From CAYXSX01 sp964467925 (GTDB taxonomy: Bacteria > Pseudomonadota > Alphaproteobacteria > Micavibrionales > Micavibrionaceae), in NCBI GenBank assembly GCA_964467925.1, contig CAYXSX010000010.1, forward strand, positions 1 to 59,694: a stretch of DNA of 59,694 nucleotides, read 5' to 3'. The first letter of the stretch is position 1. Each line of letters opens with the position of its first letter. The notes under the pieces are model-generated. The model had not been told where the DNA came from. It ran no database searches and saw only the letters and a program-made list of their open reading frames with translations. Position numbers and translations under genes: made by a program. Of the stretch, positions 23,085 to 30,862 are shown one piece after another.

Positions 23085-24965
23085 CTATTCCACGCGCAGC
23101 TTTTCATACACCATATAATCCGCGGGGTTTCGGATCATACGTATTTCCTCACCCAATGGCCGAAGTCCCTCGAGCACGCTGCTTACATCGCCAATCATGT
23201 TTCCCATCGATACTTGCGCGCCCAAAAGATTCATCAGGCGTTCCAGCGGTGTTTGTGGGCGCGGTAATACTTCCACTCTTATATCCTTGCGTGATTTTAG
23301 TCCGGCGCTTTGAGCGGCGAAATCCAGTGCGGCGTTCAGACCACCTATCTCATCCGCCAGACCTATCTCGACCGCGCGCATTCCGCTCCATACGCGGCCT
23401 TTGGCGATTTTTTCCACTTCCGCCCGCTCCATGCCGCGCCCTTCCGCCACGCGGGTTACGAACGCGTCATACACGTTATCCAGCATGGCGTTCACACGCT
23501 CCGCCTCGCTTTCGCTGAACGGTGTGACCGGCGACCACATGCCTGCGTTGCGGCCCCAACTAAGGGAACGGTCCCAGGTAACGCCAAGCTTGTTGCTCAT
23601 ATCCTGCACCGTGAACTTGCCACCCAGCACACCGATAGAGCCCGTCATCGTGCCGGGCATGGTGAAAATTCTGTCCGCCGCCGCGGCTATCCAGTATCCG
23701 CCGGATGCCGCCGCCGGACCCATAGATACGATGACCATCTTGCCCTTTTTCTTGGCTTGTTGCAGAGCGCGCAGAATAGTTTCCGAGGCAACAGGCGATC
23801 CGCCAGGACTGTCGATACGAAGGACGATGGCTCTGACATTGCGATCATCCGTGGCATCCATAATCGACGGCGCTATCTCGCTGGCCGCGGCGACAACTGC
23901 GCTGCGACCGCCAGCGTCATCCTCCATAATCGGTCCGGCAGCATATATAAGCGCGACCTTGTTGCGTCCGCCGGCTTTGGCACTGCGATGATGCGCCTTA
24001 CGTTCCGCCACAGCGCCATAACTCTCCAGCGATACGAACGGCAAATCCTCGTCTTCCGGATTGCCTGTAATCCGTTCCTTCACCTCGGAAAGCAGGTTAT
24101 CGGCATAATCGGCGCGGGTAATCAAACCTTCCTTCACCGCTTCGTCGGCCAGAAGCAATCCTTTGTCCACGAGCGCTTCAAACCTTTGTCCGCTCACGCG
24201 TCCATCGGCAGCTATGTCACGTACGATCTCGCTGGCGAAATCGCCGAGCAAAACTCCCATCATTTCCTTGGCTGCCGGTGATGGCTCTGTGCGCTCCAGA
24301 TTCTCATAGGCGCTTTTGTATTCCTTGCGCTGATAAAACTCCGGCTGCACGCCGATCTTATCCAGCAAGCCGCGGAAATACGGCATTTCGGCGGCTATAC
24401 CGGGAATGGAAACCACGCCCATCGGCTGCATCCATATCTCGTCAAACGCGCTGGCAAGGTAATAGCGACCAAGTCCGCCCATTCCTTCTCCATAGGAAGA
24501 GGAATAGATATGCGCAAACTTGCCGCTCTCACGGAAACGCTTGATGGCGGCGCGGATTTCTTGCGTATGGGCGATGGAAAAGCTCCCGCCGCGCATCCGC
24601 GCCAATATTCCCAAAACGCGCGGATCGGCGGCCGCGGCATCGATAGCGTCAATCGTCTGGCGCAATGTCGGATGAGCGGGCGCCAAGGGTTCCGCCAGAC
24701 CGGGCAAAGGCGGAACCTCCTCAAAACCGTCCTCAAGGTCCAGCACCAGTACCATTTCGTCAGGAAGGTCGGGAGCGACCTGTCCCGTGATACGGGCCGA
24801 TATAATCGCGCTGATAACGGCGGAGAGCAGGACAACCGCGCCAATCACCATGCATGTACGCTTGAGCGCCGCCCAAAGCACACCCGGCGCCTTTTTCCAC
24901 GTGGGCGGGGGCGGCCTTTTAGGCTCGGAATAACTATACAATGGACGGCGTCTATGCAGAGCCAT
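23085..24965 (-). CDS. sppA: signal peptide peptidase SppA, 67K type
   Basis: SppA is an inner-membrane serine protease with a Ser-Lys dyad that degrades cleaved signal peptides in the periplasm. The 626-aa length is that of the duplicated (E. coli-like) form. A membrane anchor lies at about 34-55 (CMVIGAVVLLSAVISAII). The N-terminal half carries the catalytic Lys region FYQRKEYKSAYENLER. The C-terminal half carries the nucleophile Ser in GPAAASGGYWIAAAADRI and TGSIGVLGGKF. It follows aroC by 9 bases on the same strand, so the two are probably cotranscribed although functionally unrelated. Confidence 0.94.
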   Translation of the reverse strand: MALHRRRPLYSYSEPKRPPPPTWKKAPGVLWAALKRTCMVIGAVVLLSAVISAIISARITGQVAPDLPDEMVLVLDLEDGFEEVPPLPGLAEPLAPAHPTLRQTIDAIDAAAADPRVLGILARMRGGSFSIAHTQEIRAAIKRFRESGKFAHIYSSSYGEGMGGLGRYYLASAFDEIWMQPMGVVSIPGIAAEMPYFRGLLDKIGVQPEFYQRKEYKSAYENLERTEPSPAAKEMMGVLLGDFASEIVRDIAADGRVSGQRFEALVDKGLLLADEAVKEGLITRADYADNLLSEVKERITGNPEDEDLPFVSLESYGAVAERKAHHRSAKAGGRNKVALIYAAGPIMEDDAGGRSAVVAAASEIAPSIMDATDDRNVRAIVLRIDSPGGSPVASETILRALQQAKKKGKMVIVSMGPAAASGGYWIAAAADRIFTMPGTMTGSIGVLGGKFTVQDMSNKLGVTWDRSLSWGRNAGMWSPVTPFSESEAERVNAMLDNVYDAFVTRVAEGRGMERAEVEKIAKGRVWSGMRAVEIGLADEIGGLNAALDFAAQSAGLKSRKDIRVEVLPRPQTPLERLMNLLGAQVSMGNMIGDVSSVLEGLRPLGEEIRMIRNPADYMVYEKLRVE

Positions 24966-24974
24966 GATTTCCCC

Positions 24975-26048
24975 TTACAAGCACTGCGCCTTATGGCGCA
25001 GCCAGTGATCGGCGAGGACGCAGGCCATCATGGCTTCGACAACAGGCGTGCCTCGCAAGCCCACGCAAGGATCATGGCGGCCTTTGGTAATGATTTCGGT
25101 TTCCTTGCCCTTTTTGTCGATGGTCTTTACAGGCGTAAGAATAGAGCTGGTCGGTTTGAACGCCACGCGGCAGACAATGTCTTGCCCGCTGGAAATACCG
25201 CCCAGAATACCGCCGGCATTGTTGGATTGGAACTTCTTGCCCTTACGGATTTCATCGGCGTTTTCCTGACCGGAGAGCGCCACAGCCTCAAACCCCGCGC
25301 CTATTTCAACCGCTTTCACGGCGTTAATGCTCATCATCGCCTTAGCCAAATCGGCATCCAGCTTGTCGTATACAGGCGCGCCGAGGCCAGCTGGAATGCC
25401 GGAAGCATGAACCTCCACCAGCGCGCCCGCCGAAGAGCCCGCCTTGCGGATGCTATCAAGGTATTTTTCAATCTCCGGCACGGCCTTGGCATCGGGCAAC
25501 CAGAGCGGGTTCTTATCAACCTGCTTCCAATCCCAGTTATCGCGGTTAATCTTTTCCGTGCCAACCTGCACAACAGCAGCCTGAATTTTGACCTTCTTGC
25601 CGATTTGCGTTTCCAAAACTTTACGGGCAATCGCCCCCGCCGCGACGCGCATAGCCGTTTCACGCGCACTGGAGCGTCCGCCGCCGCGGTAATCGCGAAT
25701 ACCGTATTTCTCGTTATAGGTGAAGTCCGCATGGCCGGGGCGGAATTTGTCTTTAATGTCGCCGTAATCCTTGGATTTCTGATCTGTATTGTGAATGAGG
25801 AGGCCTATCGGCGTTCCTGTCGTTTTGCCCTCAAACACACCGGACAGGATTTGCACCTCGTCAGGCTCGCGCCGCTGTGTGGTATGCCTGCTCTGCCCCG
25901 GTTTACGGCGGTCGAGATATTTTTGAATGTCTTCCTCGGACAGCGGAATGCGAGGCGGCACACCATCAACCACGCAGCCGATCGCCGGCCCGTGACTCTC
26001 GCCAAAGGTCGTATATTGAAACAATGTGCCGAAACGGTTTCCTGACAT
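24975..26048 (-). CDS. aroC: chorismate synthase
   Basis: AroC turns EPSP into chorismate with reduced FMN, closing the shikimate pathway. All family signatures are visible: FGESHGPAIGCVVDGVPP near the N-terminus, GGGRSSARETAMRVAAGAIARK around residue 125, and NNAGGILGGISSGQDIV and GRHDPCVGLRGTPVVEAM in the C-terminal half. The 357-aa length is standard. The ATG at 26048 gives MSGNRFGTLFQYTTFGESHG, the expected N-terminus. It is the first gene of an aroC-sppA pair. Confidence 0.97.
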   Translation of the reverse strand: MSGNRFGTLFQYTTFGESHGPAIGCVVDGVPPRIPLSEEDIQKYLDRRKPGQSRHTTQRREPDEVQILSGVFEGKTTGTPIGLLIHNTDQKSKDYGDIKDKFRPGHADFTYNEKYGIRDYRGGGRSSARETAMRVAAGAIARKVLETQIGKKVKIQAAVVQVGTEKINRDNWDWKQVDKNPLWLPDAKAVPEIEKYLDSIRKAGSSAGALVEVHASGIPAGLGAPVYDKLDADLAKAMMSINAVKAVEIGAGFEAVALSGQENADEIRKGKKFQSNNAGGILGGISSGQDIVCRVAFKPTSSILTPVKTIDKKGKETEIITKGRHDPCVGLRGTPVVEAMMACVLADHWLRHKAQCL

Positions 26049-26211
26049 GGTTTTGTTTTAACACGCAATTCAGCAGGTGCACAGTATGTTTGGGAAAATT
26101 ATTTACACCCTCGGCACCGAATATCGCACAGCAACAAACAAAACAATTTACATTATTTTTTATAACATTATTATAAACTGATACATTCATTTAATATATA
26201 AGGAGACCATC

Positions 26212-26457
26212 ATGCCCATTAGACGCCCTATTGAAGCCTTTCGTCCAGCACCATATGTGGATAGCGATGGAACAGAACGTAAAAGACCAGGAGAAACGCC
26301 CGAAGAGGGACAAGCGCGACGAGCGAAAAATTTTGAAATCAGGAAAGCAAATCCTCCGGTAATAGGTGCTCCTCGCGAACCTTTTGGGCCATCAACTAGG
26401 TCGACAAGTTTCAATACACGTATAAACGATTATACGTATCGTCATCCTTTCGGTTGA
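26212..26457 (+). CDS. orphan small Arg/Pro-rich protein, 81 aa
   Basis: A strong AAGGAG site lies 7 bases before the ATG at 26212. The protein is Arg/Pro/Thr-rich and probably disordered (KRPGETPEEGQARRAKNFEIRK, then PREPFGPSTRSTSFNTRIND). I recognise no family. It is AT-rich compared with aroC and lies in an orphan patch (26.2-27.6 kb) with a cysteine-peptidase-like gene. The strand choice rests on the ribosome site, because an open frame also exists on the other strand. Confidence 0.55.
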   Translation: MPIRRPIEAFRPAPYVDSDGTERKRPGETPEEGQARRAKNFEIRKANPPVIGAPREPFGPSTRSTSFNTRINDYTYRHPFG

Positions 26458-26483
26458 GAAAATCGTTCATCTTTTTACATCTA

Positions 26484-27086
26484 TTAAAATGATAAATGCC
26501 TATACTGCCGGGGTACGATCATAAATGATTTTCGTGGATTGCCATAAATTTCGTCCAGAACATGTCGAGCCTTAAAATTAAACACTATAGCAAATCCGTC
26601 ATTAACTTCCGGATCGTGCGGCCAAAAACCAGATTCCCAGCGCATATCCCGCACAGCCTCTGTGAATATATCTTTTCCTCCCCTTTCATTGGGTTCGGGA
26701 TCAAAATGCGTAGACGCTGCTCCGTGCCTTAAAAAAGATACCTGATAGTGATCAATTGTTTGAGGGGAAGCTCGCGTTACACCATCCCATGACCGCCCCA
26801 GCATTATTGCCACTTTATCAGGATGCCCCACCGCCGCCCCTGATCCAAACCCGCTAACTGGCAAGCCAAGACTCCAAGCCACCTTCAGCATATCGTACGG
26901 GGTCGTGCCGATATCAGGATCAGGATTAAGCATTGCCCTTACACGATGGTAATGATCTTCATCCTCGCAGGCGCCATCAAGTTCCATAGCGTTAAACAGA
27001 GCAAACACAGTCGCCAGACAAGCAGGCCCGCACGAAATGTTATCGTCCTGAACCCGTAATAGTCGTAACGCGCCCTCAAAGCTCAT
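26484..27086 (-). CDS. C39-like papain-fold protein (putative cysteine peptidase)
   Basis: The 200-aa protein starts with the QDDNISCGPACLATVFALF pattern typical of papain-like C39-type domains, with the candidate nucleophile Cys at about residue 19. It continues with IGTTPYDMLKVAWSLGLPV, matching the helix-turn region of that fold. A candidate His (IDHYQVSFL) and Asp (THFDPEPNE) follow in the correct order. There is no signal peptide, membrane segment or ABC transporter domain, so this is not a bacteriocin exporter; it may be a free intracellular or exported effector-like peptidase. It is AT-rich and in an orphan patch. The fold call is from motifs; activity is unproven. Confidence 0.65.
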   Translation of the reverse strand: MSFEGALRLLRVQDDNISCGPACLATVFALFNAMELDGACEDEDHYHRVRAMLNPDPDIGTTPYDMLKVAWSLGLPVSGFGSGAAVGHPDKVAIMLGRSWDGVTRASPQTIDHYQVSFLRHGAASTHFDPEPNERGGKDIFTEAVRDMRWESGFWPHDPEVNDGFAIVFNFKARHVLDEIYGNPRKSFMIVPRQYRHLSF

Positions 27087-27220
27087 GAAGACATAATGAT
27101 ATTATTATGCGACAAACGCAAAACGATCATGAATTTAATGCATATCTTTTCTGTGTATTATTTTATTGACATAAAATTAACGCCATTTTATAAACCCATA
27201 AATAAAAAAAAGGAAAAAAA

Positions 27221-27646
27221 ATGATTACATGGCATCAAATCCCTTCGCTAACAGAGCTTCCTGAGCTTAAAGAAACTTTGGACGAATATGGAGCACAAGC
27301 AGAAGACATTCCTAGCGAATTTTGCTTTATGTTTTTTGAACCTGTCAAAGACCGGGTTCAAAAGGCATTACGTGGAATTTTCGGAGAAAATGCGGCTATA
27401 CCTGAAGGAAACGATTGGTATGGTGGTTTAATTGTAAACAGCACACCAAAAGACCATACATCAATGCTTCCTGAAGAGATTGATACGCAATGGCTTTTTG
27501 AAGTAAATACTGAAAATTTTGGCCGGGTTTACGTCACAAAAATGGCAATGGCCTTGGCTGCTGGCATGGTTGTTTTACCCGAAAATCATCCTGATCATGC
27601 TTTCAATATGACAGATGTACCGAAGGCTGAGCCTGCTGAAGCTTAA
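27221..27646 (+). CDS. orphan hypothetical protein, 141 aa
   Basis: An AAGGA site lies 8 bases upstream of the ATG. The protein is acidic and soluble: MITWHQIPSLTELPELKE, then IPSEFCFMFFEPVKDRVQKAL and IDTQWLFEVNTENFGRVYV, ending in an acidic low-complexity tail. I recognise no family. It is AT-rich and divergent from the C39-like gene (134 bases between starts), so the two might share a control region. Its TAA stop overlaps the stop of the facing thioesterase gene by 4 bases (TTAA). Confidence 0.6.
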   Translation: MITWHQIPSLTELPELKETLDEYGAQAEDIPSEFCFMFFEPVKDRVQKALRGIFGENAAIPEGNDWYGGLIVNSTPKDHTSMLPEEIDTQWLFEVNTENFGRVYVTKMAMALAAGMVVLPENHPDHAFNMTDVPKAEPAEA

Positions 27647-28107
27647 CTTCCAACAGTCACCCTAGATTTCTGAGCACTCAGCGTGCCGTGATCGATAATC
27701 GCCACGGTCAGGCGGGAAATGGCGACGCGTTTACCCGTTGCTTCTTCGGTGATATCGGTTTGCCAGACTTGTGTGCGTTTGCCGGTGTGGAACGCCCTGC
27801 ATTCCCCCACTACATAGCCTTCGGTCACGGCGCGGATATGATTGCAGTTAATCTCTATCCCCACAGCGCGGTAATGATCGGGATCGATGGTCATCCACGC
27901 TGCAACACTTCCCAAGCTCTCTGAGAGCACGCATGACGCTCCGCCATGAAGAATACCAAAGGGCTGTGTTGTGCGTTCATCAACGGGAATGCGGCCTTTC
28001 AGGAAATCAGGTCCCACTTCGGTAAACTCAAACCCGATATGAGAGCCCATATTGGCTCCGCGAAATTCCTGAAGATATTTAAGATCGTAATTCTTAAACC
28101 AGATCAT
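27643..28107 (-). CDS. PaaI-family hotdog-fold thioesterase
   Basis: The family hydrolyses acyl- or aryl-CoA thioesters. The 154-aa protein has the PaaI/YdiI signature QPFGILHGGASCVLSESLGSVAA, with the conserved HGG loop and catalytic acid, and the closing strand sequence VGIEINCNHIRA. I choose the ATG at 28107 (MIWFKNYDLK) because it follows AAGGAGAAA; the frame extends 15 codons upstream only through a family A repeat (SAPRNDE). The exact substrate is unknown. It may be read with fabI, upstream on the same strand, although a repeat lies between them. Confidence 0.9.
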   Translation of the reverse strand: MIWFKNYDLKYLQEFRGANMGSHIGFEFTEVGPDFLKGRIPVDERTTQPFGILHGGASCVLSESLGSVAAWMTIDPDHYRAVGIEINCNHIRAVTEGYVVGECRAFHTGKRTQVWQTDITEEATGKRVAISRLTVAIIDHGTLSAQKSRVTVGS

Positions 28108-28118
28108 TTTTTCTCCTT

Positions 28119-28205
28119 CGTCATTGCGAGGAGCGCTTGCGCGACGCGGCAATCCATTTTGGCTCTAGATTGCTTCGCCCTGCTTTCGTAGGGGTCGCAA
28201 TGACG
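28119..28205. repeat. family A palindromic repeat
   Basis: It begins CGTCATTGCGAGGAGCG and ends GGGGTCGCAATGACG, with GGCAATCC and GATTGCTTCG inside. It lies between fabI and the thioesterase, reaching to within about 12 bases of the thioesterase start codon. Confidence 0.88.
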
Positions 28206-28215
28206 TTTAAATTAC

Positions 28216-29067
28216 CTATGCCGCTTCTTCCTTCTTCGGCGCGAGGCCAGAGAGAAGTTCTGCCGTTTCGGCAGCTGTATCGACGGAGCACATGCCAACG
28301 GTGTGATAACCGCTATCGACATGGAGCACTTCGCCCGTTACGCCGCTGCCAAGATCAGAGAGCAGGAAAAGCCCGGAATTACCAACTTCCTCGATCGTCA
28401 CGTTGCGGCGAAGCGGAGAGTTATATTCATTCCATTTCAGGATATAGCGGAAATCACCGATACCGCTCGCGGCCAGCGTCTTGATGGGCCCAGCAGAAAT
28501 AGCATTCACGCGGATATTATCGGGACCAAGGTCATTGGCGAGATAGCGCACAGACGCCTCGAGCGCGGCTTTGGCCACACCCATGACGTTGTAATGCGGC
28601 ATGACGCGCTCCGCCCCATAATAGGTAAGCGTTACAAGCGAGCCGCCCTCGGTCATCAAAGGCTTGGCACGCTTGGCAACAGCGGTAAACGAGAAGACGG
28701 AAATATCCATCGTGCGCAGGAAATTCGCGCGCGTTGTATCCAGATAAAGCCCGTCCAGTTCGTTTTTATCGGAAAAGGCAATCGCATGAACGACGAAATC
28801 GAGCGAGCCCCATTCTTTTTCGATAGTCTCGAATGTGGCATCAATGCTGGCTTCATCCGTGACATCGCAAGGAACGATGATTTTGGCATTCACGCTTTCC
28901 GCCAGAGGGCGAACGCGTTTCTCCAGCGCCTCCCCCTGAAACGTAAAGGCAAGCTCGGCCCCGTGAGCGGCCGCCGCCGCCGCAATGCCCCAGGCAATAG
29001 ACCGATCATTAGCAACGCCCATAACCAGGCCGCGCTTACCCTTTAGATATTGAATGGCTTCACTCAT
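28216..29067 (-). CDS. fabI: enoyl-[acyl-carrier-protein] reductase (NADH)
   Basis: FabI reduces trans-2-enoyl-ACP in each fatty-acid elongation cycle and is the target of triclosan and related inhibitors. The 283-aa protein has the FabI-type cofactor loop GKRGLVMGVANDRSIAWGIA, the DVTDEASID segment, and the Y-x6-K active site in HYNVMGVAKAALE preceded by LTYYGAERV. NAISAGPIKTLAASGI marks the substrate-binding loop. Length is normal. The tail PKKEEAA is slightly longer than usual. It is probably monocistronic or the head of a unit with the thioesterase. Confidence 0.96.
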   Translation of the reverse strand: MSEAIQYLKGKRGLVMGVANDRSIAWGIAAAAAAHGAELAFTFQGEALEKRVRPLAESVNAKIIVPCDVTDEASIDATFETIEKEWGSLDFVVHAIAFSDKNELDGLYLDTTRANFLRTMDISVFSFTAVAKRAKPLMTEGGSLVTLTYYGAERVMPHYNVMGVAKAALEASVRYLANDLGPDNIRVNAISAGPIKTLAASGIGDFRYILKWNEYNSPLRRNVTIEEVGNSGLFLLSDLGSGVTGEVLHVDSGYHTVGMCSVDTAAETAELLSGLAPKKEEAA

Positions 29068-29093
29068 CGTCCCTTTATTCCCGCCTCTTTAGG

Positions 29094-29570
29094 TTACTTC
29101 ACGATTTCCCAACTGCCGTCAGGCTGGCGGCATGCTGTGCCGTAACCTTGCTCGGTCTGGCCGCCAACAACAATGGTTTGCTGGTATTCGCGGCAGTAAC
29201 GACCGGAATCGGTATAACCGTCGCGCGTGGGCGTTACAGAACCGTAGTGACCGCTATCGGGGTTGTTCCATGAAATAGTCTCGCCGATGGGCGCGCTATG
29301 CGCTTGGGTGTTGGCCTGTTGGGCATAGGCCATATCCGCCTTGTCCAAGGAACGGCCAATCTCGCTACCCAAAACCGCGCCGAGCAGAACGCCCGCGCCT
29401 GTAGCCCAGAGCTGGCCTTTACCTTTACCAACATTAGAACCTAAAACACCGCCGATAACGGCACCGGAGCCCGCGCCAAGCAGTTCCTTGTTGCCGCGAC
29501 CATTCATAGTGTCGCAGGCACTTAAGGCGAAAACAGCCAGTATCATAGTTAGAAGTGCAAAATTTTTCAT
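29094..29570 (-). CDS. glycine-zipper outer-membrane lipoprotein (17-kDa surface antigen-like)
   Basis: The 158-aa protein has a type II signal peptide MKNFALLTMILAVFALSAC with lipobox LSAC. A glycine-zipper pair follows at about 30-73 (GAGSGAVIGGVLGSNVGKGKG and ATGAGVLLGAVLGSEIGRSLD). The C-terminal domain SVTPTRDGYTDSGRYCREYQQTIVVGGQTEQGYGTACRQPDGSW matches the RT821/17-kDa antigen C-terminal type. Such lipoproteins sit in the outer membrane. It is on the same strand as fabI, 26 bases upstream of the fabI start, so readthrough is likely. Confidence 0.9.
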   Translation of the reverse strand: MKNFALLTMILAVFALSACDTMNGRGNKELLGAGSGAVIGGVLGSNVGKGKGQLWATGAGVLLGAVLGSEIGRSLDKADMAYAQQANTQAHSAPIGETISWNNPDSGHYGSVTPTRDGYTDSGRYCREYQQTIVVGGQTEQGYGTACRQPDGSWEIVK

Positions 29571-29650
29571 CGGTTAAACCTTCCTTTTGAAATTTGGTGA
29601 TGCGCATTCTATATCTAGTAGCGCAGAATGCAAATGTTTTAGGTGAATAG

Positions 29651-30259
29651 ATGGTTCATGAAATTTTTGAAGAATACGGGCACGATCCCCTTGATCTGGT
29701 TAGAAAATGGCTGGATGAAGCCACGAAATCAGAGCCAAATGATCCCGAGGCCATGAATATCGCCACCTGCGATAAGGATGGAAACCCGCATAACCGCATG
29801 GTTTTGCTCAAGGAAATTTCGGATAACGGTTTCAAATTCCACACTAATGAGGGTAGCATCAAAGGCCGGGATTTGGCGGAAAACCCGAAGGCCTCTCTGT
29901 GCCTTTACTGGAAATCCACCCGCAAACAGATCCGTATCGAGGGGCGCGTGGAACAAGTAGCGCCTTCCGAAGCCGATGAATATTTCGCCACGCGCTCGAT
30001 TGAACGTCAGATCGGTGCCTGGGCGTCACAGCAGTCCCAACCCTATGCTCGCCGCGAAGATATGCTGGCCGCCGTCAAAAAATATGAAGAGGAATTTGCC
30101 GACAGCCATAACATCCCCCGCCCCGATTACTGGAAGGGTTACCGCGTTATCCCCCAGCGCATTGAATTCTGGATTGCGCACGAACACCGCCTTCACACGC
30201 GGTTTGAATATACGAAGAACAAGGATGGGTCGTGGTCGGCGACTTGGTTGTGTCCTTAG
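29651..30259 (+). CDS. pdxH: pyridoxine/pyridoxamine 5'-phosphate oxidase
   Basis: PdxH oxidises PNP or PMP to PLP with FMN. The 202-aa protein is standard length: DPLDLVRKWLDEATKSEPNDPEAM at the N-terminus, NPHNRMVLLKEI and FHTNEGSIKGRDLAENP for FMN and substrate binding, LYWKSTRKQIRIEG, and the C-terminal YWKGYRVIPQRIEFW then LHTRFEYTK. The PLP supply matters for the ALAS enzyme in this window. It is divergent from the glycine-zipper lipoprotein. Its stop codon overlaps that of the next gene on the other strand by 4 bases (TTAG). Confidence 0.96.
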   Translation: MVHEIFEEYGHDPLDLVRKWLDEATKSEPNDPEAMNIATCDKDGNPHNRMVLLKEISDNGFKFHTNEGSIKGRDLAENPKASLCLYWKSTRKQIRIEGRVEQVAPSEADEYFATRSIERQIGAWASQQSQPYARREDMLAAVKKYEEEFADSHNIPRPDYWKGYRVIPQRIEFWIAHEHRLHTRFEYTKNKDGSWSATWLCP

Positions 30260-30789
30260 CTTAGGGGAGTTAGATCGACAGTAAAAACCTCAGAAGCAAA
30301 ATAGTTCCTTATTTCAGCCCTTGTAGAAGGAGCCGGAGCCCAACCTATGTCTCCCCCCACTTCAGCTTCTAACAAACCACACTCTTTGACATCACGTTTA
30401 ATTCGCTCATCTGTGCGCCATATATAATACTCTATGTCCTCCGCAGAGAATCCTGAAGTAACACCTCTTAAAAAGTTAATTACATGCTCTAGGTTATTAC
30501 AATCAAAGTTAATAGATCCTAGCCCCTCATTAACTTTAACCATCTCTTTTGCCAATAATTGAAGCTCCCAAATAGAAGCTGCATTAAAAATGATCTGGTC
30601 AATGTTTTTTTCGGCGAACCCGTCAGGCATTTTCCAGTAACCCGCGATACCCGTCATGCCAGTCTGAAGCTCAAATTCCCTTGCAGGGTATGCCCACGGA
30701 ACAGGATAATGGTACTCAAACTCTTGTTGAGAGTCGAAGGGCAAAAGAACAGATGTTATGAATGTTTTGCGCATAATATTATTTAACAT
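30256..30789 (-). CDS. orphan hypothetical protein, about 177 aa
   Basis: The frame opens with MLNNIMRKTFITSVLLPFD; the second ATG (30774) may be the real start, as neither has a convincing ribosome site. The sequence is AT-rich, mixed alpha/beta, with no signal peptide, membrane helix or family that I recognise. Segments include WELQLLAKEMVKVNEGLGSINFD and EDIEYYIWRTDERIKRD. It is divergent from htpG (73 bases between starts) and converges on pdxH with a shared TTAG stop overlap. It is another single orphan among housekeeping genes. Confidence 0.6.
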   Translation of the reverse strand: MLNNIMRKTFITSVLLPFDSQQEFEYHYPVPWAYPAREFELQTGMTGIAGYWKMPDGFAEKNIDQIIFNAASIWELQLLAKEMVKVNEGLGSINFDCNNLEHVINFLRGVTSGFSAEDIEYYIWRTDERIKRDVKECGLLEAEVGGDIGWAPAPSTRAEIRNYFASEVFTVDLTPLS

Positions 30790-30862
30790 AATAATATAAC
30801 AGATGCAAGTTTTTATTGATATCGCCTTGAAAAAACACTGCTGTTACTTCATATAGAACCCT

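Noticed and set aside
24510..26045. Open frame of over 500 codons on the plus strand across sppA and aroC
   Set aside because: It runs antisense to two well-recognised genes and their junction, with no ribosome site and no domain.
28108..28152. 15-codon extension of the PaaI-type thioesterase
   Set aside because: The residues come from a family A repeat arm; the ATG at 28107 has an AAGGAG site.
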